Below, one piece after another: positions 7,774 through 16,861 of a stretch of DNA of 64,000 nt. The stretch is from NCBI GenBank assembly GCA_020633495.1, contig JACKDR010000010.1:215667-279666 (forward strand). The letters run 5' to 3'. This stretch comes from Kofleriaceae bacterium (lineage in GTDB: Bacteria; Myxococcota_A; Polyangia; Haliangiales; Haliangiaceae). The position numbers and the translations under genes were made by a program. Each line of letters begins with the position of its first letter. The stretch's first letter is position 1. Under the pieces are notes generated by a model that made no database searches, was not told the DNA's origin, and saw only the letters and a list, made by a program, of their open reading frames with translations.

Positions 7774-9120
7774 GTGCCGCCACCCGGTAGCATCCGCCGC
7801 GACCTCCGGCTCAGCCTGGGCGACGCGGTCGGCTACGGGCTGATGGCCGGCGTCGCCGAGGTCTACCTGCCGGCGTTCGCGCTGGCCCGCGGCATGCGCC
7901 CGGTGCTGGCCGGCCTGGTCGCGACCGCGCCGCTGCTGGCCGCGGGCGCGCTGCAGCTGCTGGCGCCGCGCGCGATCGCGCGGGCCCAGAGCCTGCGCGG
8001 CTGGGTCGCCGGCTGCATGGTCGCGCAGGCCGTCGCGTTCGTGCCGCTGATCGTCGTCGCCCTCGTCGGCGGGCCGGTGATCCCGCTGGTGTTCGGCGCC
8101 GCCGCGCTGTACTGGTCGGCGGGGATGGCGGCGTCGGCGGGGTGGAACCCGTGGATGACCCGCGTCGTGCCGGCGCGGATCCGCGGGCGCTTCTTCGGGC
8201 GGCGCCAGGGCGTGCTGCAGGCCGCGATGCTGGTCGGCCTGCTCGGCGCCGGCGTCGCGCTGCAGGGCTTCGCCGACGCGCACCGCGTCGCCCACGTCTA
8301 CGCCGCGATGTTCGCGATCGCGATGGTGGCGCGCCTGGGCTCGGCGCTGATGATCATGCGCCAGGGCGACGGGCTGGATCGCGCGCCGCAGCGCCGGACC
8401 CGGCTGCGCAGCATCCCGCCGCGGCTGCGCGGCACCCCGCGCGCCGGCATCCTCGGCTACCTGATCGCGTCGCTGGCGGCGACCGCGATCTCGGGGCCGT
8501 TCCTGACCCCGTACCTGCTCCACCACGAGGGCCTCGGCTACGCCGGCTACAGCGTCTTCACCGCGGCGATCGTTGTCGCCAAGATCGCGGCGCTGCCGGT
8601 GCTGGGTCGGCTGATCCAGCGGGTCGGGGTCCGGCCGGTGCTGACCGCGTGCGCGCTGGCGATCGCGCCGATCCCGCTGCTGTTCCTGGTGTCGGGCCAG
8701 CTGCCGTGGCTGATCGCGACGCAGGTGTTCGCCGGCGTGGTCTGGGCCGGCTTCGAGCTCGGCATGCTGATGGTGCTGTTCGAGGCCCAGGACGACTCCG
8801 AGCGCACGACGATGCAGGTCGCGTTCACCGCGCTGCAGGCGATCGGCACCGCCGCCGCGTCGCTGCTGGGCGGCGCGCTGATCGTCGCGCTGGGCGGCGG
8901 GCGCACCGCCTACGAGTGGGTCTTCGTGGCGTCGACGATCGCCCGGGTCGCCGCCGTGACGCTGCTGATCCGCGAGCTGCCCGGCATCTTCGCGCGGCTG
9001 CCGGTGCTGGTGGTGCAGCGGGCGTGGACCGTGGCGCTGCGGCCGTGGGGCGGCACGATCGTCCGGCCGATCGTCGACGGCCTCGAGCGGCTCGGCGTGA
9101 CCCGGCGCGACCGTCGCTAG
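7774..9120 (+). CDS. MFS transporter
   Basis: 448-aa polytopic membrane protein with about 12 hydrophobic helices, in two halves joined by a charged loop (GDGLDRAPQRRTRLRSI, about residues 192-208). The loop between helices 4 and 5 reads RIRGRFFGRRQG, a major-facilitator cytoplasmic motif. Start GTG 7774 is preceded at six bases by TACCTC, a weak leaderless -10 box. No neighbour suggests a substrate. The C-terminal 50 residues after the last helix are cytoplasmic and Arg-rich. Confidence 0.85.
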   Translation: MPPPGSIRRDLRLSLGDAVGYGLMAGVAEVYLPAFALARGMRPVLAGLVATAPLLAAGALQLLAPRAIARAQSLRGWVAGCMVAQAVAFVPLIVVALVGGPVIPLVFGAAALYWSAGMAASAGWNPWMTRVVPARIRGRFFGRRQGVLQAAMLVGLLGAGVALQGFADAHRVAHVYAAMFAIAMVARLGSALMIMRQGDGLDRAPQRRTRLRSIPPRLRGTPRAGILGYLIASLAATAISGPFLTPYLLHHEGLGYAGYSVFTAAIVVAKIAALPVLGRLIQRVGVRPVLTACALAIAPIPLLFLVSGQLPWLIATQVFAGVVWAGFELGMLMVLFEAQDDSERTTMQVAFTALQAIGTAAASLLGGALIVALGGGRTAYEWVFVASTIARVAAVTLLIRELPGIFARLPVLVVQRAWTVALRPWGGTIVRPIVDGLERLGVTRRDRR

Positions 9121-9125
9121 CGCGG

Positions 9126-9621
9126 ATCTCACAACCTCGCTCACCCCGAGCGCCCGACCGACGGCCGTCGGAGATTTGCGGCAAGACGAACCGAGTCAGG
9201 TCGCCTGGTCGACATGGTTCGCTCACCTCGAGCGGAGCCCGAGCGGCGCAGCCGCGAGGGCGCAGTCGAGAGGGCGTGGATCGGTGCGGTCTCGGCGGCG
9301 CACCGGTGCCCGCCCCCTCGACTGCGGGGTCGGTGCTGCGCACCTCCCCCTCCGCTCGGGGTGAGTGCTGTCAGGCCCAAACCCGCGGTCAACCGATCGC
9401 TGCGCCACGCAAGATCAGCGGCTTGGCCCAGCTGTTCGTTAGGAGCGGAGGGGGAGCGGCGGAGCCGCGACCCCGACGTCGAGGGGGCGGGCGCCGAGAC
9501 GGTCCGCCATCGCCGACGGGGTTCCGGCCGCGGCCCGCCGCCTCGACTGCGCCCTCGCGGCTTCGCCGCTCGGGCTCCGCTCGGCGTGAGCGAAGCGTGC
9601 GGCGCGACCCGGTTGTGAGAT
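9126..9621. repeat. composite inverted-repeat element (MITE-like)
   Basis: The interval begins ATCTCACAACC (9126-9136) and ends with its exact reverse complement GGTTGTGAGAT (9611-9621). Inside are two arms of about 140 bases, 9222-9365 and 9443-9590, that are inverted copies: the outer 50 bases of each (GAGCGGAGCCCGAGCGGCG... and its complement) match with few differences, as do the inner ends (CCCCCTCCGCTC and complement). No convincing protein is encoded. A related arm lies at 1-106. It sits exactly between two convergent genes. Confidence 0.7.
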
Positions 9622-9649
9622 GCGCTCCAGGGGTCGGCGCGGCGCGGCC

Positions 9650-11359
<1,710 letters not shown>

Positions 11360-11446
11360 GCGATCACCGGGGCGTCCGCCGCCGCCACGCGTGGGTCGTC
11401 GTCGTCGCGATCGTCGGCGCGATCGTCGGCGGGGTCGTCGTCGGGG

Positions 11447-12982
11447 TCATGGCGTCCACGCACGGCAGCAGAGGTCGTCGGCGTGCGCGGCGTCGCACTG
11501 GTCGCCGGTCCGGAACAGCGAGATGCACGCCCGCATCAGCCGGTAGTAGTAGTCGCCCATCCCCTCGGCGGCGGGCTCGACGTCGCGGCTGTACTCGACG
11601 TCCCACTGATCGATGAAGCAGCCGTCCGGGTACGTGCCGCACGGGCACGACGGGTGCTGGCCGCACGGCTGGCGCTGCGCGATCCACTCGTTCCACCCGG
11701 TGATCGTGATGATCGGCGTCTCGGGCCAGGTGAACGCGCGCTCGAACTCCTTGCGGAAGGTCAGGCCGCGGTGCTTGGGCGTCGCGCTCGGGATGCTCAT
11801 GTAGGTCTGCTGGTAGGCGGCGGAGATCGGGATCTGCTCGATCGCGCCGGCGCGACGCGCGACCCGCTGGTCGCACGGCTCGGCGCTTGTCGGCGACTGC
11901 TGGCAGGCCTGCAAGAAGCTCCACGACGGGCCGTCGTCGCCGAAGACGCCCCACATGCGGCGCACCGTGTACGTCGCCGCGAGCTCGGCCTCGCGCGCCG
12001 CGTTGACCGGGTGCTGGGCGTTGTCGGTGATGAGCAGCAGCGGCTTGCCGAGGTAGGTGAACTGCATCCCGGGGTACGCGGCGAGCCGCTGCAGCATGGC
12101 GTCGACGGTGTAGACCGCGGGATCGTGGCCGGCGGCGACCACCGGCACCCACGGCACCACCCGCGGCGCGCCCGGCACCGTGCTCCACACCGCGAGCAGG
12201 CGATCGAGCGGCCGCAGGATCATCCCCGGCGTGTCGTCGCTGGCGACCCCGACGTAGGCGTGGTTGGTGGCGTCGACGAAGACGAAGCCGATGCCGGCGT
12301 CGCGCAGCAGCTCGGCGTGCTGGCGCAGCACCGCGTCGTCGTCGCTCGGGCAGTAGTAGCCGGCCGCCGGGCGCCCCCAGTAGTAGAACGTCTGGTAGTC
12401 GCTGGCCCAGCTCTGGGCGCCGGCGAGCACGCGCGAGATGTCGTGCACCGGGTTGGCGCCGGCGGCCCGGCAGTGCCAGGTGCTGTAGAAGATGCCAAAG
12501 GTTGCCACGCTGGGGTCGAACGGACGCGCGACGCAGCTCGACGTCGCGGCGTCGCAGCGCAGCCGGCCGCTGTCGCAGTCGGCGTCGGTCGTGCATTCGA
12601 CGCAGTAGCCGGCCTGGCAGACCGAGCCAGTGGTGGCGGCGTCGCACCACAGGCCCAGCAGGCACGGATCGCGACAGATGCCGGACCGGCAGCCCTGCCC
12701 GGCGCCGCAGTCGTCGTCGTGGACGCAGGCGGCGGTGGAGGCGTCGATCGCGGGCGCGCCGTCGATGGGCGCGCCGCCGTCGAGCGGCGTCGCGGCGTCC
12801 GGCGCGGTCGGGGTGTCGCCCGCGTCGCCGCCACCGACGTCACCGCCGCCGTCGTCGGTGACGCCGGGGCCCGGGCCCGCCTGGGGAGCACACGCGAGCC
12901 CGACCGCCGCCACCGCCAGGCCCGCGCACGCGGCGGCGATCAGCGCGATCGTGACATCACGACGAGGAGGCACCTGGGGCAT
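11447..12982 (-). CDS. lipoprotein with Cys-rich domain and GH99-like domain
   Basis: 511 aa. A signal segment (residues 10-31) ends in a lipobox-like GLACAP. An Asp/Gly-rich linker follows, then a disulfide-rich segment with paired motifs (CVHDDDCGAGQGC, CVECTTDADC) found in myxobacterial secreted proteins, then a catalytic-type domain from about residue 158. The latter has FGIFYSTWHC, FVFVDATNH, WGVFGDDGPSW and a late GWNEWIA; a terminal WNEW is typical of GH99-like/WbsX proteins acting on mannose-type glycans. Its promoter shares a 16-bp box with the regulator gene behind it. Glycan substrate unknown. Confidence 0.72.
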   Translation of the reverse strand: MPQVPPRRDVTIALIAAACAGLAVAAVGLACAPQAGPGPGVTDDGGGDVGGGDAGDTPTAPDAATPLDGGAPIDGAPAIDASTAACVHDDDCGAGQGCRSGICRDPCLLGLWCDAATTGSVCQAGYCVECTTDADCDSGRLRCDAATSSCVARPFDPSVATFGIFYSTWHCRAAGANPVHDISRVLAGAQSWASDYQTFYYWGRPAAGYYCPSDDDAVLRQHAELLRDAGIGFVFVDATNHAYVGVASDDTPGMILRPLDRLLAVWSTVPGAPRVVPWVPVVAAGHDPAVYTVDAMLQRLAAYPGMQFTYLGKPLLLITDNAQHPVNAAREAELAATYTVRRMWGVFGDDGPSWSFLQACQQSPTSAEPCDQRVARRAGAIEQIPISAAYQQTYMSIPSATPKHRGLTFRKEFERAFTWPETPIITITGWNEWIAQRQPCGQHPSCPCGTYPDGCFIDQWDVEYSRDVEPAAEGMGDYYYRLMRACISLFRTGDQCDAAHADDLCCRAWTP

Positions 12983-13005
12983 CGATCACGTCCCTTTCGG
13001 CCCGC

Positions 13006-13046
13006 AACCTAGCCGACCGCACCGTCGCGCTTCTTACATCGTCTGT
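13006..13046 (-). promoter_or_regulatory. promoter of GH99-like lipoprotein gene with conserved 16-bp box
   Basis: On the minus strand, ACAGACGATGTAAGAA (13046-13031) is followed after exactly 19 bases by a -10-like TAGGTT (13011-13006). The start codon is 23 bases further, with AAAGGGACG as ribosome binding site. The same box and spacing occur upstream of the regulator gene at 16249-16289. Confidence 0.65.
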
Positions 13047-13065
13047 GGCCGCGGCGACCGACCGG

Positions 13066-16000
13066 TCAGGCGGACGGCTTGCGCACCGCGACGGCGACGC
13101 AGGCGTCGACCTCGTCGCCCAGCCGCCAGCCCGAGCTGGCGCGCTCGACGACCTCGCGATCGGGGAACGCGACGCGCAAGCTGGTGCGCAGCCGGTTGAG
13201 CGCGACGTACAGCGCGTTGCGATGCTGCAGCGGGTGGTACTCGGTGCCGCCCCAGACCTGCTTGTAGATCGTGTCGGGCGTGACCGGCTCGCCGCGGGCC
13301 TGGACCAGCACCGACAGCAGCGAGCACAGCATCGGCCGGCCGCGGATCTCGTGCTCGCCGCGGCGGGCCACGATCACCGAGCGGACCTCGTCGACCAGCA
13401 GCTCGCGGGTCTCGCGCTCGCGGGCGACGTCCTGCTCGGTGGCGGCGCGACGGCCGTGCTGATCGACGAGGTAGCAGTCGACCGCCTCGCTGAAGCCGAG
13501 GTGGGCCAGCAGCGCGACCGCGCCGGGCGCGGCGCGCGCCACCGCGCCGCCGTCGATCGCCGCCATCAGCGTGCCGGCGTAGATGCTGGCGCGCTCGGGG
13601 TCGAGGGCGCGCAGCGCCTCGGCCAGGACGTCGCGGGCGTCGCGGTCGCGGTTGGCGCGCCGGGCCATCGCCGCGGTCAGGATGGCGCAGCCGACCTGGA
13701 TCGGGCGGATGCGGCCCTGATCGGCCAGCTCGCGGGCCTGCGCGATCGTCCGCTCCGCGAACAGCAGGTCGGTGCGCCGGCCGCGCGCGACGTACGCCGC
13801 CGACAGCACCAGGCGCGCCCGCGCCACCTCGAAGTCGCGGGCCCGGCCGCGCAGCTCCTCGATGACGCGCTCCGCGCACGCCACCGCGTGCTCGAGGTTG
13901 CCGCCGATCAGGTCGATGGCCGCGTGCTCGAGCTCGACCAGCAGCTGCGCGGTCGCCAGCTCGGGCGCCGCGACCGCGGCCCGCGCCGCCGCGATGTGCT
14001 CGAGCGCGCGCGAGATGTCGCCCTCGATCGTGTAGGCCCGGGCGTGCGCGAAGTGCGCCTTGGCCCGCGACCGTGGCCCGACGTGCCCGGTGGCCAGCGC
14101 CTCGTCGGCGAGCCGGTGCGCGACCGCGCACTGCATGGCGTCGGCGGCGATCAGCGCCTGCTGCACCAGCGATCGGGTCGCGGGGCCGCGCAGGCCCAGG
14201 CCCAGCGCCAGCTGCGCGGTGCGGGTCGCCAGCGTCAGGGCCTGGCCGAGGTGGCCGCAGTCGGCGAGCGCCGCGCTGCCGTAGTGGCCGGCGAGGAAGG
14301 CGTTGATGGCGTCGCCGTGCGCGCGCAGCTCGTCGTGCGCCGCGCCGAGCTCGACGCTGGCGCCCTGGGCGTCGCCGTCGGCGTAGCGCAGGATCGCGCG
14401 GCACAGCGTGGCGGCCCGCCGCCGCGGCCCGGTCTCGTCGATCGCCCGCGCCGCCTCGCGCGCCGCGACCATGTCCTCGGACTCGACGCAGGCCAGGACC
14501 TCCAGCATCGCCAGCTGGGTGGCGAGATCGTCGAGGCCGGTGCCCTCGAGGCCGCGGCGGACGCGGCGGGCCTGCTCGGCCGCCTGCTCGAAGCGCTCGT
14601 CGAACATCCAGCTGATCGCGACGGTCCAGCCGGCGCGCGCCTCCTGGCGCGGCGTCGGCGCCGGCAGGTCGGCCAGGGCGGCGGCGACCATCGGACGCGC
14701 CCGCGCGCCGTCGCCGGCGAAGATCACCGCGCTGGCCCGCTGCAGCCGGGCCTGGAAGCGCGCGTCGGCGTCCGGCGCGCAGGCGACCGCGCGCTCGAAC
14801 AGCGCCTCGGCCCGCTCGATGTCGCCCGCGCGCTGCGCGACGTTGCCGGCCAGCACGCAGTACCGCGCCTCCTCGGCGTCGGTGCGCACCGGATCGACGC
14901 GGGCCAGCACCCCGCTGGCCTGCTCGAGCAGCGACGCCCGCACCAGCGACCGCGCGATCAGCAGGTCGATCGCGACGTGGCGCGCCGGCAGGGCCTCGCG
15001 CAGGCGCTCGAGCGGCCCGAGCAGCAGGTGCTCGCTGCCGGCCGCGGCCAGCGCCGAGGTCCAGCGCGCGACCACGTCCCACGCCTCGGCGGCGCGACCG
15101 GCGGCGAGGAAGTGCTCGACGGCGTCGACCGCCAGCAGCAGCGGGCCGCGCTCGTCGTCGAGCAGCGCACCCAGGCACAGGCCGGCGGCGTCCTCGTGGG
15201 CGGCCTCGACCTCGGCGGCGGTGGCGCGACCGAGCAGCGCCTCGCGGACCAGATCGTGGACCGCCAGGGTCTCGTGCTCGAGCTCGAGCAGGAAGCGCCG
15301 GCGCAGCTCGTCGATGGCGTCGTCGATCGAGGCGTCGCTGAACCAGGTCTGGCGCAGGCGCTCGATCGACGGCCGGTGGCGCGCGACCGACACCGCGAGC
15401 AGCGCCCGGCGCGCCGCCGGCGACAGCTCGTCCAGCGACTCGTCGAGCGAGCCGGTCTCGGGCGCGTGGCGCACCAGCAGGCGGTGGATGTGGAACGGGC
15501 TGCCGTGGGTGGCGCGCAGCATCGCGGCCGGCTCCGGGCGCGGCCGCTGCATCCGGTCGGCCAGCACCGTCATCATCTCCTCGGCGGCGGCGGCGTCGAG
15601 CGGGCCGAGGTTGGTGACCAGCGGCGGCCGGGCGCCGAGCGCCAGCGGCAGCTCCTGCCGCGACGCCACCAGCATCCGGCTGCGCTGGACGTGGCGCGCC
15701 AGGTAGCCCAGCGCCTCACCGACCTGCTCGGCCGGCAGGTTGTGGACGTCGTCGAAGCACAGCAGGTAGGGCCGGGCGTCGAGCACGCGCGCGAGCAGGT
15801 GCAGCTGCTCGGACATGTGCGCCTCCTCGGTCGGCTGGCCACGGCGCGGCGTCGGCGCCGCGCCCACCGCCGACAGCAGCTGCGCCAGCGTTCGCGCGGC
15901 GGTCGTGCCTGGCCGGACCTCGACCAGGATCGGCGTCGCGTCGGCCCACCGCGGCCGCGACCGGATCTCGCGCATGGCCTGGTAGACGAACTCGGTCTTG

Positions 16001-16167
16001 CCGATGCCGCCGACCCCGTAGACCAGGAACAGGACCTCGTGGTCGATGTTGGCGGCGATGCGATCGAGCTCGGCGCGCCGTCCGACGAATCCGTGGACAG
16101 GGTGAGGAAAGACCGGGGCGGACCACAGGTCCGCGTCAGGCCGGCCGCGGGTGGATCGTAGGGACAT
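13066..16167 (-). CDS. AAA/NB-ARC-type transcriptional regulator with TPRs and C-terminal winged helix
   Basis: 1033 aa. An N-terminal P-loop ATPase of the STAND type carries FVGRRAEL, Walker A GVGGIGKT (51-58) and Walker B YLLCFDDVHN. A winged-helix relay (residues 250-320) and a long helical array of TPR-like repeats (about 330-900) follow. The C-terminus (about 930-1020) is an OmpR/SARP-like DNA-binding domain with PVTPDTIYKQVWGG, NALYVALNRLR and ASSGWRL. STAND regulators such as MalT/AfsR couple ligand-driven ATP binding to activation. Its promoter carries the same box as the adjacent lipoprotein gene, which suggests autoregulation and control of that gene. Start ATG 16167 has a GGAG upstream. 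Confidence 0.85.
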   Translation of the reverse strand: MSLRSTRGRPDADLWSAPVFPHPVHGFVGRRAELDRIAANIDHEVLFLVYGVGGIGKTEFVYQAMREIRSRPRWADATPILVEVRPGTTAARTLAQLLSAVGAAPTPRRGQPTEEAHMSEQLHLLARVLDARPYLLCFDDVHNLPAEQVGEALGYLARHVQRSRMLVASRQELPLALGARPPLVTNLGPLDAAAAEEMMTVLADRMQRPRPEPAAMLRATHGSPFHIHRLLVRHAPETGSLDESLDELSPAARRALLAVSVARHRPSIERLRQTWFSDASIDDAIDELRRRFLLELEHETLAVHDLVREALLGRATAAEVEAAHEDAAGLCLGALLDDERGPLLLAVDAVEHFLAAGRAAEAWDVVARWTSALAAAGSEHLLLGPLERLREALPARHVAIDLLIARSLVRASLLEQASGVLARVDPVRTDAEEARYCVLAGNVAQRAGDIERAEALFERAVACAPDADARFQARLQRASAVIFAGDGARARPMVAAALADLPAPTPRQEARAGWTVAISWMFDERFEQAAEQARRVRRGLEGTGLDDLATQLAMLEVLACVESEDMVAAREAARAIDETGPRRRAATLCRAILRYADGDAQGASVELGAAHDELRAHGDAINAFLAGHYGSAALADCGHLGQALTLATRTAQLALGLGLRGPATRSLVQQALIAADAMQCAVAHRLADEALATGHVGPRSRAKAHFAHARAYTIEGDISRALEHIAAARAAVAAPELATAQLLVELEHAAIDLIGGNLEHAVACAERVIEELRGRARDFEVARARLVLSAAYVARGRRTDLLFAERTIAQARELADQGRIRPIQVGCAILTAAMARRANRDRDARDVLAEALRALDPERASIYAGTLMAAIDGGAVARAAPGAVALLAHLGFSEAVDCYLVDQHGRRAATEQDVARERETRELLVDEVRSVIVARRGEHEIRGRPMLCSLLSVLVQARGEPVTPDTIYKQVWGGTEYHPLQHRNALYVALNRLRTSLRVAFPDREVVERASSGWRLGDEVDACVAVAVRKPSA

Positions 16168-16248
16168 CGCGCAGCTCCATCCTACGCGGGGACCTGGTCG
16201 CCGCGGCGCACGACGCGCTGGCTGGGGGGGGGCGGGGCACGCCGGCGC

Positions 16249-16289
16249 ACCCTAGCCCCGCCGGGCGCCGGCGTTCTTACATCGTCTGT
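16249..16289 (-). promoter_or_regulatory. promoter of the STAND regulator with conserved 16-bp box
   Basis: ACAGACGATGTAAGAA (16289-16274 on the minus strand) then 19 bases then TAGGGT (16254-16249). The 16-mer is identical to that at 13031-13046 and the spacing to the -10-like hexamer is the same. The box would cover roughly -31 to -46, where an activator or alternative sigma factor binds. Confidence 0.65.
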
Positions 16290-16861
16290 ATCGACGACAG
16301 GTGGAGCCCTCTTGCAACCCCACGGATCTCCAGGGATTTCGAGCCAGCACACCGGATGTTTCGCCGCCGTGAGCCGGGCGCGAAGCGCGGGCCGCCGCCG
16401 GGCGCCGGTCTCGCGGCGGCACGCGCACGAGCGGCGCCGCAGGTCCTGCGGACGGCGCAGTCCTGGCGCGACGCACACCGACGCCCCGCGCCGCGCGCGG
16501 GTCGCGTGCGCCGGGCGCCGCTCGTCGGCGGCGCGTCGTCGATGCGCATCCTGGAGAAGTGGCCGCGGAATATCAACGGGCGTCGTCCCGGTTCCCGAGG
16601 ACGAGATGCGTGGATGATCGTCGCAGGCTGGCCTGCGCGCGGTCTGCGCGGGTTCTGCGCCTCCGCCGAAGCCGCGGCGCGGCGAACCGCATCCGTTGCG
16701 CGATCGCGGGTGAGCGCGCTCGCGCACCCGCGGCGTCGTCGACGGGATCAGCGGGAGTCTCCGCGGGATGCGCTCGGCCTCCGCGGCGCGTGCCCTGCGG
16801 TACGGACCTTGCTCAGCGCGTTGGCCACAGGTCCGCGCTACGCAGGACGGAGAATTTCCGC
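16290..16861. other. intergenic region, no gene seen
   Basis: About 570 bases between the divergent regulator and cytochrome genes. Open frames cross it on both strands but are Arg/Ala-rich translations of GC-rich DNA without start signals or recognisable domains. It must hold the cytochrome promoter. No convincing -10/-35 pair was found near 16862; a GGAG at 16847 is the likely ribosome binding site. Confidence 0.5.

Noticed and set aside
13045..16161. 1038-codon plus-strand open frame opposite the STAND regulator
   Set aside because: Antisense shadow rich in Arg/Gly/Ala/Gln without domains; the minus-strand protein has complete ATPase and winged-helix motifs.
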